Notes: generated from the letters alone by a model not told the origin. DNA of 64,000 nucleotides from Paludibacteraceae bacterium (GCA_017630395.1 JAGBVI010000001.1:248001-312000), one strand, 5' to 3'. Shown: positions 25,742 through 37,179, counted from the first letter of the stretch. Numbers and translations are program-made.

Positions 25742-28510
25742 ATGTCGAAGATTTTTGAAATAGAAACAGAGAATTTGGAAAACGGAAATGACCTAATGAG
25801 TGGAGTAAGCACACTAAAAGAATGGTTTATTGACGGTGTAGATACAGGGATGAAAAAATTAAAAACAGCCAATCTTATGTTTGGAAGTTGTTATAATCTT
25901 GAATATTTTTATGACGATTTAAGTTCTCTTGCAAATGGTGACTCAATGTTCATTAATTGTTATAAACTAAACACAATGACAACAGATTTAACTTCTTTGG
26001 AAACAGCAAGCCACATGTTTGTAAATTCTAACTTTAAAAAAATCTACGAAATTCCCAGATATCCTGCTAAAATAGAAAATGATTATCTATATCTATTAGA
26101 CGGATTACCAAAACTGAATTATGGATATAAAACATTCCATAGCAATATTTCATTGGAGGAGTTTGATGTAGATTTGCCACACCTTGAATATGGTCATGAA
26201 ATGTTTCAAGGTTGTTATGAACTTTATAATTTTAAGTCCGAAATGCCTATGTTATATGAAGCATAGCACATGTTCCGCGATTGTCGTAATCTTACCACAT
26301 TCAACTCTAATCTGAGTTCTCTTGAAATTGCTCATGGAATGTATTATAGCTGTTATAACTTAATTGAGTTTACCTCTGATTTGAGTTCTCTCAAAGATGC
26401 CGATGCTATGTTCCGAGAATGTCGTAAACTAGTTTCGTTCAATGTAGATTTAAGTTCTCTTGAAGATGGTTATTGCATGTTCGAATATTGCGAGTCTCTT
26501 ACTAATTTTAATTCAGACCTTAGTTCTCTTACTAATGGTAATGAAATGTTCTGGGGTTGTAATCTTAATAAAGAATCAGTACAAAACATAGCATTTACAA
26601 TCAATAAAGGAAATGTTGAAAATGATGTAAATAGAAGTACAATTCATTTGGGAGTTGATGACGCTATTATTTCCGACGCATAGGTAAAACGAGACTTCGG
26701 ACTCATAAAAAGTAAAGGGTGGGATGTGACAGTCAACGGCAGTGTATCATCTGATTTATACATACTTTCAGACTTTAACAATTGTGAAACTGTTACAAAT
26801 GTATCCAATATCAATAGTAATTATAAAAATTTGATAATAATAAATTAGGGAGAATGGAATCATCATTTACCGTCTTTGTCCAATGGGGTTAATATGTTTA
26901 ACACCTGTAAAGAATTGACAAAGTTTAGAGCAGATTTAAGTTCTCTTACTGACGGAACAAATATGTTTTCATATTGTGATGAACTGGTTTCTTTTACTTC
27001 TAATTTAAAATCACTTGAAAATGGTTATTACATGTTCAATGGTTGTAGCTCTCTTACTAATTTTCCTTATTGTAAATTTAAATCTCTTAAATGTGGAGAG
27101 GGTATGTTCTATAATTGTCATAAACTCTCATCAGACCACTTATCCGATGCTAATTTAAGTTCCCTTGAAAACGGAATATCGATGTTTTACTTCTGTTACG
27201 GATTATTATCATTTGATGTAGATTTGGAAAACCTTCAAATAGGAGAAGATATGTTCCATTTGTGTTATAATCTTACTGCATTTAATTCAAACTTAAAGTC
27301 TTTGACACATGGAAGTGAAATGTTTTTAAATTGTTATAATCTTACTGCTTTTAATTGCGATTCACCCTCGCTTATAAATGGTTATGGGATGTTCAGAAAC
27401 TGTTATAATCTTACTGCTTTTAATTGCAATCTTAATCATCTTAGTGACGGTCGTTAGATGTTTTTAGATTGTGGAGAATTAACGACATTTAATTCTAATC
27501 TAAACTCATTAACTAACGGAAACCAGATGTTTTAGGGCTGTAAACTTAACGCAGAGTCTATTAAAAACATTGCATCATCAATCAATAAATCAAACGCAAC
27601 ACTTCATTTGGGAGTAGATGCTTCCATTTTATCTAACTCGGATGTCCAAAAGGATTTACACATCATAAAGGCTAAGGGATGGAATCTTGATGTCAATAAA
27701 TCTCTAATTTTTAATACAACAACACCGAAGTATTCTGGATGTACAAATCTCTCGGCAATTAAAAATAAAAACAATGATTATAAGACGGAAGATATAGTAA
27801 ATGGTAAATGGAAAGAACATTTATATGATTTGAAAGATTCTGTTGGTATGTTTTAGGGGTGTTCGTTAATTGAGGATTTCAATGCAGATTTAAGCTCTCT
27901 GACTGATGGTGGCGCAATGTTCGCATCTTGTGAAAATTTAAAAACATTTAATTCAAATTTAAATTCTTTATAGGAAGCGCGATAGATGTTCCAAAGTTGT
28001 TCAAGTCTGACGACATTTAACACTATTCTAAAATCTTTAACTGACCCATATCTTATGTTCGGATTCTGTTCAAATTTAACTACATTTGAATCCGATTTAA
28101 GTTCTCTTACGGATGCTTCTTCTGGAATGTTCTTAGATTGTGAAAATCTTAAAACATTTAACGCAGATTTAAGTTCACTTGAACGATGCAGTCAAATGTT
28201 TGCTGGTTGTAAATCTCTTAGCTCATTTACTACCAATTTGAGTTCGCTTAGTGATGCAGAAGGTATGTTTTTCGGTTGTAATCTTAATAAAAAAATAGTT
28301 GAAGATGTATTAACTATGATACCAGAATGGAATGACGGAGAAACACACAGATTAGATATGCACATTGCTAGACATTCAGTTGAAACATTCCATAAGATTA
28401 TTAGCAATGCTCCAAACATTCCAGTAGCAACATCAAAAAATAATACCGATTTAACTGTCTCATATAAGGGATGGACAATAGGCGTATCCATTTACAACCC
28501 AAACGTTTAA
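25742..28510 (+). CDS. BspA-like LRR protein 7, 922 aa (eight TAG)
   Basis: 922 residues when TAGs at 26264, 26681, 26846, 27455, 27533, 27854, 27971 and 27983 are read as Gln; the standard code would leave only fragments. The short N-terminus (MSKIFEIETENLENGNDLM) is homologous to protein 8. Three LRR blocks are separated by cap-plus-linker modules (GWDVTVNG ... NYKN). Several TAGs stand where paralogues have Gln, for example MF(TAG)GC beside native MFQGC. It lacks the YGMF C-terminal domain; the end (SYKGWTIGVSIYNPNV) is a cap. Confidence 0.82.
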
Positions 28511-28542
28511 AATAAAGCTCTGTCTACAAAATAGTTTGGCAA

Positions 28543-28692
28543 ATGATTAAAATTCAAATCTCCCCACTGTCTATGGTGATGGTGGGGATTTTTTGCGAAG
28601 ATTGGGATGTGGTATGGAAATTAACTGACACTGGCGGTATCAGAGAAATGCTAAATAAAGAAAGATTATGTACAAGTATAAAGTCCATGTAA
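28543..28692 (+). CDS. doubtful small ORF, 49 aa
   Basis: MIKIQISPLSMVMVGIFCEDWD ... reads like protein but is laid over the terminator hairpin at 28561 and overlaps the next gene start. Either this or the terminator is fortuitous. Confidence 0.25.
   Translation: MIKIQISPLSMVMVGIFCEDWDVVWKLTDTGGIREMLNKERLCTSIKSM
28561..28594 (+). terminator. intrinsic terminator after LRR gene 7
   Basis: TCCCCAC / GTGGGGA hairpin followed by TTTTTT, 50 bases after the LRR gene stop. Confidence 0.7.
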
Positions 28693-29393
28693 AGAAAGTT
28701 AGCGGAAGATTGAATGAGAGTGTTCTTCCATCCAAAAATTTGATTGTCAAGTCCAAGACCAAGAAGTCTAAGAGTGCTGTTTTAGCGGAGGCTTCCAAGT
28801 TCTTCAAGAAGAAGTATGGACTTGTAATTGAGAGTGGAGATGTTGATATGTATGATGATTATGTTACGGACGAACAATTTGTAAATACCTTAAAAAACAC
28901 GATACGACAAAACTTGACAACTGCTTACGTGAAGTACATGGAAGAGGATTTTGATTGGGGGGAGGCTGCACGAGCGGAGCTTCCAATGGGTATGTACATA
29001 GATGAACATAATGGGTATTGTGAAGAATTTTATTCGGATAACTATCTTAAAATCAATCACATTGACGAAGAATGCGTATATCGTTTTTCATAGGATGACT
29101 TAGAAAATTTAAGTTCAGCAATAGAAACGATGAAAACTGAGTTAAAAGAATACGTTGAAAATGGTAAAATTGAAATTGACGAAGATGACTATGAAAACGA
29201 AATGGAAGAGTTGATGGAAGACGAATACAATCGTTTGGAAAAGAAACTTACTGCATTTGCACAAGGTTCTACCGAACTTGACCCAGACGGTTGGAGTTTA
29301 GGGTACTGTCAATCAACCAGACCTATAATGTCTGAATTACTTGAAAATATTGGGAAAGTAACAGAACATTTTATGAAAGGTATTTCCAACTAA
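28668..29393 (+). CDS. acidic protein, 241 aa (one TAG)
   Basis: The N-terminal 45 residues are basic (VHVKKVSGRLNESVLPSKN ... KTKKSKSAVLAEAS), the rest acidic and helical. TAG at 29091 (codon 142) is followed by an equally protein-like stretch to TAA (QDDLENLSSAIETMKTELKEY). Not recognised. It lies between two LRR genes and ends before a terminator. Confidence 0.6.
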
Positions 29394-29416
29394 TTTTTGT
29401 TTTAGAAATCTAACAA

Positions 29417-29449
29417 ACCCACTACTCAAAAGGTAGTGGGTAATTTTTT
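29417..29449 (+). terminator. intrinsic terminator
   Basis: ACCCACTAC / GTAGTGGGT hairpin then AATTTTTT. Half of it (CTCAAAAGGTAGTGGGTAAT and the following T run) recurs at 15793-15817 without the partner arm. Confidence 0.75.
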
Positions 29450-29587
29450 GGGAATGTTTTTGAAAATCACAGATTCCAAACTTCTAATCAAACGCAAATA
29501 ACAAGCTCTATGTACATTCAACTCAAAGAGATGAACTGTTGAAAAACAACTCCACTCTGTCTTTGCTGTTGGTGGGAGATTTGTCAT

Positions 29588-29890
29588 TTATTCTGATTCA
29601 TTCAACAAATCTCTCACAGCAACATTATAAGTTGAGTCATGTAAAATGTTACGCATTATCTCATCCGCTTGTTCTGCACCAATCCAAGTATTATTCGGTT
29701 TATTTGGCATAATAGGAGATTTTGATACATCGTGTTCAACTGCTACTGAATACATTTCATTTTCAAATAATGAAACAAGATTTTTAAGCAATAGATAACC
29801 TTGTTTTCTATCTATAATTTCAACGAGCGGGGAATACCCTTTGATGTTATAGAGGGTATTAATTTCTTTCATTTGTTTTTCGTAACTCAT
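29588..29890 (-). CDS. hypothetical protein, 100 aa
   Basis: Begins MSYEKQMKEINTLYNIKGYS; helical, no motif. Preceded by a possible 21-residue membrane peptide gene whose stop lies 2 bases before this ATG. Function unknown. Confidence 0.5.
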   Translation of the reverse strand: MSYEKQMKEINTLYNIKGYSPLVEIIDRKQGYLLLKNLVSLFENEMYSVAVEHDVSKSPIMPNKPNNTWIGAEQADEIMRNILHDSTYNVAVRDLLNESE

Positions 29891-29892
29891 TT

Positions 29893-29958
29893 TTAGTTAT
29901 CAGTGGAGAAATACCAAACGATAAAAAGGACAATAAGAATGTAGAATATGTAAATCAT
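29893..29958 (-). CDS. candidate membrane microprotein, 21 aa
   Basis: MIYIFYILIVLFIVWYFSTDN is almost entirely one membrane helix. TATAAT lies exactly 6 bases before the ATG, the spacing seen at other likely leaderless starts, though the -35 is weak. The stop is adjacent to the next gene's ATG. Confidence 0.35.
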   Translation of the reverse strand: MIYIFYILIVLFIVWYFSTDN

Positions 29959-29999
29959 GATATTATTATAAGGGAGTTCTTAAATAATTGTAGTAAATT

Positions 30000-31373
30000 A
30001 TGGCAGAATAGTTATTTGAAATACAAACGGATAAGATTGAAAATGGGTCAAGGTTAATGTATAGCAATTTATCTTTAATAAGATGGGAAGGAGATTTGAG
30101 TAATTTGACGAATGGTGCTGAGATGTTCTATGATACTAGACTCACCTCATTTAACGCTGATTTGTCCAGTTTGGAGAATGGTACTGGGATGTTCGCTTAT
30201 TGTTTTACTCTCCCTTCATTCTCCTCTAACCTATCTAGTTTGACGGATGGTAGTTGTATGTTCTATGGTTGTACTTATCTATCATCATTCACCTCTGATT
30301 TATCTAATTTAACGCATGGTAGTGGGATGTTCAATAATTGTTCTAATCTTACTTCATTCTCCTCTAACCTATCTAGTTTGACGGATGGTTCTAGTATGTT
30401 CACTTATTGTTCTCAACTCACTTCCTTCTCCTCTAACCTGTCTAGTTTGACTTCTGGAGACCATATGTTTCACTTGTGTTCTCTTGACGCACCTTCTGTT
30501 AAGAACATAGCATTAACGATTAACAAAAATACTTCCAATGCAAGATTTGACATAGGGGTGGATAACAGCATTTAGAATGACGAACAAGTAAAGAAAGATT
30601 TAGGATTGATTAAGCACAAAGGTTGGAAGTTATGGATAAATGGCAGCAATATGGCAAGTGACTACACACTTCCTAAGTATGCAGGATGCACAACTGTTGC
30701 TGAAATTGCGGCAAAGAATGCTAATTATAAGACAAATGATATTGTTAATGGTATATGGGGTGAACATTTACCTGACTTGGAACTTGGATTAAATGATGCA
30801 GGCATGGGTTTGTTCTTCAGTTGTACTAATCTTACTTCATTCTCCTCTGACCTTTCTAGTTTAACGAATGGTTCTTTGATGTTCTTTGGTTGTACTAATC
30901 TTACCTCATTCAATTCTAACTTGTCTAGTTTGACGAATGGTATTAGTATGTTCACTAATTGTAAACTTGATACTGCTTCTGTTCAAAATATCGCTGATAC
31001 GATTAATACATATAATGGAACAATTAACATTAACATTGGCAACACTACTCCTAATGAACAAGAATCAGAAGCATTCAATAAGATGGTTTCTAAAGGTTGG
31101 ACTGTTTTTGTTAATGGTGCAGGGTCTTCTAATCAATGGACTCCTACTTCTCTTACACCACTTGACGGTGAAGAAACAACTACACCAATTCCTTTCTATG
31201 CTAAACCTGTTCCTTCGGATGAAGAACACGGAGATTATGTTGATTCAGAAGGTAATTACTACAACATCTTGGGTGGTCAGTTCATTTATGGTGATGATTT
31301 ATCAACATATGGTATGTTTATCAGTGAAGAAGATGCAGCAGCCAATATGCGCTTGACAAAGATTGAAAAATAA
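30000..31373 (+). CDS. BspA-like LRR protein 8 (two TAG)
   Basis: 457 residues with TAG as codon 4 (30009) and at 30573. The start (MAEQLFEIQTDKIENGSRLM, Gln4 from TAG) aligns with protein 7 (MSKIFEIETENLENGNDLM), which supports both the start and the recoding. Two LRR blocks are separated by a cap and linker, followed by the IPFYAKPVPSDEEHGDY ... YGMFISEEDAAANMRLTKIEK domain shared with protein 1. Without recoding the first three codons would be lost. Confidence 0.82.
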
Positions 31374-31390
31374 TTTATGAAATGACTGTA

Positions 31391-31434
31391 AAAAATCGCT
31401 CAACTATCAATTAAAGTAGTTGAGCGATTTTTTT
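31391..31434. terminator. bidirectional intrinsic terminator
   Basis: AAAAATC GCTCAACTA / TAGTTGAGC GATTTTT hairpin, between LRR gene 8 and the convergent minus-strand operon. Confidence 0.85.
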
Positions 31435-31458
31435 ACAATATTTTATTTGGAAATTGGA

Positions 31459-33918
31459 TTATCGTCTTTCTAAAATTTCAACAATTTTCTTATTCCATTT
31501 TCTTACCCATCTTGCTAACTCATTATCGTCATGTGGGAAGTTGTTGGTCTTTTTCAGAATTTTACCAATAATTGACTTTACTCTTTTACTGGAAACTTCG
31601 TCAAGAATTTCTCCATCACCAATCTCCATGAGAGTCTCATAAATGTCATCAACATAAATTTCAAAAGACGAGACAGACCACTCCTCATCCTCTTCCGTGA
31701 TTACGCGAGATTCAACCTCTTTATAGTGTTTTTGACACCAGGGTTTGCAATCTTTCCAAGATGTAGAAGCAGGATAATCACCTGTTTTATCGAGGATGTC
31801 GGCAACTGCATAATAAATGTCATCCAAATCACCATCCTCATCATCAGTAGCAATCCAAGATTCAGCCATGTATTCAGAAAGAGCGAGAATCATATCATGT
31901 CTTTCCATTGAGGGCATCTCTTCTTGTTCCTGATTATTCATTTTACTTAAAATGTCATCGCCAAAAACATTGATAAATTGCATATAGGAGGGATAGTGTA
32001 ACAAGTTAGGATTGGATTGTACCATTTCTTCAACAGTATAATAGGCTTCATCCCATTGACTGTCATCAATCATTTCTTCATCTTCCATGAGATTTACTAC
32101 ATTAGAGATAAAATCTTCTGCATCATCTACATCTTCTTCCTGTTCAGAAAAGTCAAACTCAGGATGTCCTTCATAAGGATTTTCAAGAGAGCCTGTTTCA
32201 AGAATTTTAATAATTTCCTCAGCGTGTTTCTTTACCCAAGCATAGCACACATTATTGCTGACAGAGGAGGGGAAATCACCTGTTTTGTCAAGAATTTGTT
32301 CTATAGCCTTGCCAACCTGTTCCTCCGTATATTCATTAAAATTGAAACCTTCAACGTCAGTTTCAAACTGGAAATATCGGTGAACTTCATCAAGTATAGA
32401 ATCGACAATATCATGATGAGTTTCGTCAAACTTGTTTTCATAAGGAACATAATCATCCTCATCATCTTCCATACCCTCATCCCAAGCATTAGCAAGCTAA
32501 GATTGTAATCTGTCTTCATCTTCTGGATGTTCATAGTGGGCGGGATGTTGTTTTTCGAATTCATACTCAGCAATAGTTGAATCAATTACTTTTTTCCAAG
32601 CTTTCACTTCTTTTTTAGGCATTTTGAGGAACTGTTTACCAATATGGTCTTGGATTGCATAAAGAATCCAAACACTAGGGTCTTCCCATTCATCAGTATC
32701 AGGATTGTACTTTGCCATAAGTTGTTTTGCTATTGCCTCCTTTTCATTATAAGTAGTTTCTTCATCTTCATCGGAGTAATAACTCTCAGGATTAGGTTCA
32801 TTGTAGTAGGAATAAGTAAGGTCTTCAATCTTCATGAACCACTTTCTGCACCAAGCATAATAAGCAGCAACACTATCAGACTTAGGAGCATCCTTTCTCA
32901 AGATTTTTTCAACTGCTTCAAGAAGGTTGGAATAATCCTCATCCTCATCTTCAAGCACGATGAACGACTCCATGAGATAATCAGCGAGTTTGAATGTAAG
33001 TTCCTCAATCTCAGATTCACTAAGTTTCACTTCTTCCTGTTCCTCTGGAAAATTCTTGGCAACCCATTCCTCAATCTCGTCATATTCCCAAGGAAGTTTA
33101 GGAGATTTGAGAAGACGAGCCTTTACCTCTTCCTCAGAAATTCCCTTATCGGAAACCATGTCTACAATGTCTGGAAGAACATACTCTTCGTACTGACCTG
33201 AAAGTTTATCACGATAGTTCTTTACTTCCTCCTGCTCCTCACGAGACTTCTTAAAGCTTCTCACGGACTTTCTACCAAGCATGCAGTCAGCAATGTCTTG
33301 GGGATTAGTAATGTTATAATACTTCTGATAATCATTCATCTGGGAGATTAGACCTCTCTCATCACAATCATCCATGTGTAAGCGTCTCCACATACTGTCA
33401 CCGTATTCTTTACGGATAATCATGTATGCCTTTTTGGTGACATCATTCGCCATGTCGCGTAAGTCCTTGCGATAAGCAAATCTCTCATCAAATGCAGATG
33501 TCTCTTCCTCCTGCTCCTGCGTAGCAATCTGAGGCTCAGACTTTTTGGTTCTCAACTCGTTAAAGGTGTTAATGGCAGTCTTGGTAATTTCATCCTTCAA
33601 TTCAGAAGGAAGTTCTGTCCAAGTCTGTCCAACTTTCTTACCAATCTTCATGAGAGTTTTGCCATTGGAAACATTCTTGATAACCATTTTGGCTACTTGT
33701 CTGCCTGTGAGTTTAGCACCTGCTTTCACAATCATCCCTCTTACGAGTTTCGTAATAATAGGACGAAGTAAAGGCATGGCGAGTCTAACAAGACCAGCAA
33801 CAACTGGTACTGCTTCATTCATCTGCTGTGGCTTATTTCTATTCTTCAAGCAATTCATAGCAGCATTGACAGCCATGCTCTCATTCAATTCATGTTTAAA
33901 TATAGTTTCTTTTTTCAT
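31459..33918 (-). CDS. 819-aa protein with repeated helical module (one TAG)
   Basis: 819 residues; TAG at 32497 is Gln474. The N-terminal 130 residues have hydrophobic, basic helices (VPVVAGLVRLAMPLLRPIITKLV). The rest is acidic and holds four or five copies of a module of about 70 residues: an L-M-E segment, an acidic loop, ILxKTGDFP, then YAWxKKHxEEI (for example AIEQILDKTGDFPSS and YAVADILDKTGDYPAS). The same module ends the neighbouring 535-aa protein. The ATG overlaps that gene's TGA. No known family recognised; an internal virion or scaffold-type protein is one possibility. Confidence 0.65.
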
Positions 33919-35522
33919 CGTTGTAAAATTTCTTTAATTTTATCCGTAATCTGATTAATCTTGACAGACTCGGTAATGGTGGTGGGAGTAAACTCAGGGA
34001 GTTCATAAGCTCTATTTCTCATGAGTCTGATGAATGTCGTGGGATTCTCCTCAGCAATCTTTTCAAATGAAGATGTAACCACGTTCCATACACTATCGTC
34101 ATCGTTCTCCTTAGAGATGTCTGTAATTTCCCAATGTGAGCCTTTACGCTTCATGTATAAAGTGCCATAGTCTTTTACCAATAACTTTATACCACGAGCA
34201 CGACCACGTTTATTATATAATACTTCTGTTCCTTTTACGACCACTTGTGGTGCGGTGGTCTCTTCCTATTCGTCTTCTTCGGACTGTTTCTTGGCAAACT
34301 CTGTACGAGTCATCGTATAAGCACCAGTTGCTCTTGCAAGATTTTCAATAAGAGCATCTTCATTCTTTCTGCACCAAGCAGCCATCTGCGTATCATCTTC
34401 AGGAATCTCATCACCTTCTCTAAGCATCATCTCAATGACTGCTTTAATCTGATGTGGCTTAAAATCATCAAGGAGAGAATTAGAACCAATTTCCATGAGC
34501 CATTCATAAAGGTCACTTACAACGATTGTAAGATAATCTTCATCATGAGATTCGTTCATTACACTCTTAATTGAACGAGTAATATCAGATTCACCCAAGA
34601 TGTCTTTTACCATTGTATCAAAACTTACTGATTGATTCATCCAGTCTCTTTGTAAGTGAGTTTGTCTACCTCTTACCTTACTCTTGGCAGCAGCAGATTG
34701 ATTCTTCATTTCTTCTTCCATGTAGTCGCCACCAATTGCAGAAGGAGTTGTAGTTCTCTTCTTGTTATAATTTGTATTAGTGTCCTTTGATTTAAGAATA
34801 CTAGAACCTGTTCTAGGAGCATTTTGAGGTCTGTGCATGAAAGCAACGTCAGGGCGTTCCTCAGTAGGTCTCAAATCAGTTCTACCCTGATTCTGTGGCA
34901 ACTGAGAGCCTTCAAACTCATCATTCTTCACATAATCAGGAGCATCATCAGGAGCATATTCATGATTGAAAGCCGTTCTACCTGTTTCCTTGAAGCCAAA
35001 CTTAGAATATAAGTCTGTCAACTTATTCTTAGCAGTGTAACAGTCCAACTTATCTGCACCGTATTCAACTGCCATTGCAAGAATCATGTTAATGTCATTC
35101 TTATCTGCATCTTTATGAGTGAATACTGATACAAGTGTACCATCTGCTTTGATAGCAAAACCACTATTACCACTATCCAAGATAAACAATCTCATCTTGT
35201 TACCCTTTTCTTCAGGTTTTTGTTGGTCTTCTGCCTTATTAGCATAGGAATCTACACTCTTCAATTCAACTGCCCATCCATACTTACCACCACGACTTTC
35301 CTTTGCCTTGGAAATCTTGTCAAAGAAAAACTTTGCAGCAGCATCGTTGTTCTTTAATTTATAAATTCTTGAACCGCCAAAATCTTTGTACTTACCCTTT
35401 AAAGCATATACCTTGTCAATCAAATCTCTGGGTACATTACCATTCGTGAATGAGGAATCTTTTTTCTTAGCAGATTTCTCAACAAACGAAGGTAGATTTC
35501 TTTCATCTATTCTTGATAACAT
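33915..35522 (-). CDS. GNAT-like protein with C-terminal module (one TAG)
   Basis: 535 residues; TAG at 34266 is Gln419 and is followed by a sensible 116-residue tail (EETTAPQVVVKGTEVLYNKRG). Residues about 110-200 resemble a GNAT acetyltransferase core: GFAIKADGTLVSVFTH, an Asn/Ile-rich helix, LDCYTAKNKLTDLYSKFGFKETGR. A low-complexity linker follows, then one copy of the KTGDFP-type module (VIEMMLREGDEIPEDD ... AAWCRKNEDALIENL). GNAT enzymes acetylate amines or proteins; the substrate here is unknown. Coupled to the 819-aa gene. Confidence 0.65.
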
Positions 35523-35540
35523 GTTGTAATTATTTATGAT

Positions 35541-35567
35541 AAAAAGAGGAGGAGCTTATGCCCCTCC
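35541..35567 (-). terminator. intrinsic terminator with stop codon in loop
   Basis: Minus-strand GGAGGGGC / GCTCCTCC stem, loop ATAA, then TCTTTTT. The TAA of the gene at 35556 spans the loop, so termination must occur while ribosomes clear the end of the gene. Confidence 0.65.
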
Positions 35568-35804
35568 CTTGATAATATCTCGCTTTTCTATGATTTCCGT
35601 AACAACTTTGAAAACATTAGGATTTACATTCTTGACACCCCATGCTTTCTGGATTAGGTCTCTCGCTTCCTTTTCAGTCTGTACCTTTTCTGCAAGATTA
35701 GTGTATTCTTCAATGAGTACACCATTCTTCATGTTCTCTTGCATCTGTTCAAAGGGTGTAAGCACCTTTGTCTTATCGTTTTTTCCGTATCTTAACTTCT
35801 TCAT
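35556..35804 (-). CDS. hypothetical protein, 82 aa
   Basis: Helical, charged (FEQMQENMKNGVLIEEYTNLAEKVQTE). Overlaps the upstream gene by ATGA. Unknown function; possibly a small virion or regulatory protein. Confidence 0.55.
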   Translation of the reverse strand: MKKLRYGKNDKTKVLTPFEQMQENMKNGVLIEEYTNLAEKVQTEKEARDLIQKAWGVKNVNPNVFKVVTEIIEKRDIIKGGA

Positions 35805-36076
35805 ATGATAGTAATAGTTACATTATAACCACTGTTTTCAAACCTCTTGGCGACCATTTTAATCTTTGCTTCAAAAGTCTCCGTCTTCAAGCCTCCATCA
35901 TTGATAAATGTCCATGTTTTATTACCAATGAATGCGCCATTACAGAAATTGACTGTCTTATGAATGCCATAGAGCATTGTTCCATTATCACAATCAAAAT
36001 GAACGATTGCATAGGTAAGTGGCATCTTCTGCTTAGTAGAAGCAGCCGTTACGTAGTCTTCAACTAAGTATTCCAC
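35801..36076 (-). CDS. hypothetical protein, 91 aa (GTG start)
   Basis: The GTG at 36076 lies 2 bases after the previous stop, which I prefer to the later ATG. Beta-rich (YAIVHFDCDNGTMLYGIHKTVNFCNG), ending YNVTITII. Not recognised. Confidence 0.55.
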   Translation of the reverse strand: MEYLVEDYVTAASTKQKMPLTYAIVHFDCDNGTMLYGIHKTVNFCNGAFIGNKTWTFINDGGLKTETFEAKIKMVAKRFENSGYNVTITII

Positions 36077-36078
36077 TG

Positions 36079-36474
36079 TTATTTTGTAAAAGGTGTAAAC
36101 ATTTCAAACTCAATTTCGTCATCAGAATCAGCCATTTCCATCATAGAACCGTAGACATTCTTACCTGAACAGTTGATGATGAGACGATTACCAACGATTT
36201 CAATGTCATCAGCAGTACAATAGAGGATACCAAGGTCTGATTCGTGACAAGCATCCCAAATACAGATTTGATTTTTGATTTCTTCCTTGTAACCGTCAAC
36301 GTCAAAATCATCCAAATGAGAATCACAATGTTCGTCGTAGATATAATCATCAACATCTTCATCCCATTGGATAGCAAAGTGACATTTTACGCCATCAGGA
36401 TGAGAGGAAGTTACAAGAATACCTTCCTGATTGTACAACTTGGTAATTAATTCGTATTTTTCTTTACTAGACAT
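36079..36474 (-). CDS. acidic protein, 131 aa
   Basis: Strongly acidic (DEDVDDYIYDEHCDSHLDDFDVDGYKEE) with a Cys-containing core. The charge pattern could suit a nucleic-acid-mimicking inhibitor, but this is speculation. Part of the 37.1-35.5 kb operon. Confidence 0.55.
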   Translation of the reverse strand: MSSKEKYELITKLYNQEGILVTSSHPDGVKCHFAIQWDEDVDDYIYDEHCDSHLDDFDVDGYKEEIKNQICIWDACHESDLGILYCTADDIEIVGNRLIINCSGKNVYGSMMEMADSDDEIEFEMFTPFTK

Positions 36475-36479
36475 AAAAT

Positions 36480-36767
36480 TTAGATAGAATAAGGGATATA
36501 AAACTGTCCATCGAGAGCATCATCAGAACCCCAACCATCAGTACCTGTCATTTCAATGTGATTATCAGTGATTTTGAGGGAATCAGCACCGATGTAGTGC
36601 AAGAATTCGATAGTTTCATCATCAATACAAGTGTTGGAGAAGACAACGCAAGCATTACCATCTGCATAACACATTTCAGGAGTCCAATGAGAGCCATAAG
36701 GAGAAAGAAGCACAGCCTTTTTCTCAATCAGATTCTCAAACCATTTGATTATTTCGTTTGTACTCAT
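36480..36767 (-). CDS. hypothetical protein, 95 aa
   Basis: Helical start (MSTNEIIKWFENLIEKKAVL) then SPYGSHWTPEMCYADGN. ATGA overlap with the upstream gene. Unknown. Confidence 0.55.
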   Translation of the reverse strand: MSTNEIIKWFENLIEKKAVLLSPYGSHWTPEMCYADGNACVVFSNTCIDDETIEFLHYIGADSLKITDNHIEMTGTDGWGSDDALDGQFYIPYSI

Positions 36768-37084
36768 ATAAAAGGGAAGAATTTTTGTTTAAGTTCGTTG
36801 ATAATCTCCTTAATGTCTTTGAGTTGGTGAATTTGACAGAAGAGGGAGTAATGAGCATCACCATCAGGGCGAATTTCAAGAGTTTTTTCAGAGGGCTTGG
36901 TATAAATTTGAAGAGAATAGGTATCATCCTGACCAAGAGTGGAATGAACAATCATCTTCAAATCCATTGCACCATTAGTGAGATTATAAATGACTTCATT
37001 GTGAGGGAAGTCATCACGAGTAATCTGTGCATTGAGAGATTTCGTGAGAGGACTATCAAGGAACGCTTTGATTTCAGGTATCAT
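36764..37084 (-). CDS. hypothetical protein, 106 aa
   Basis: I start at the ATG at 37084 (MIPEIKAFLDSPLTKSLN): upstream in-frame ATGs lie in or before the -10 box of the promoter at 37113-37141. Beta-rich middle, acidic/basic helical end (DIKEIINELKQKFF). First gene of its operon. Unknown. Confidence 0.55.
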   Translation of the reverse strand: MIPEIKAFLDSPLTKSLNAQITRDDFPHNEVIYNLTNGAMDLKMIVHSTLGQDDTYSLQIYTKPSEKTLEIRPDGDAHYSLFCQIHQLKDIKEIINELKQKFFPFI

Positions 37085-37112
37085 ACGGAATATTGATTTA
37101 GTTGCTGGGGGC

Positions 37113-37141
37113 ATTATACACAAGTTCTCCCACAATGTCAA
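37113..37141 (-). promoter_or_regulatory. sigma70-like promoter
   Basis: TTGACA, 17 bases, TATAAT, for the operon 37084-35541. Confidence 0.8.
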
Positions 37142-37179
37142 GAACAAAGTGGGAGAATTTTGAAGATTTTTATTATTTT

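Noticed and set aside
9500..31000. Regular repeats resembling a CRISPR array
   Set aside because: The periodicity is 69 bases and codes for 23-residue LRR units; there are no spacers.
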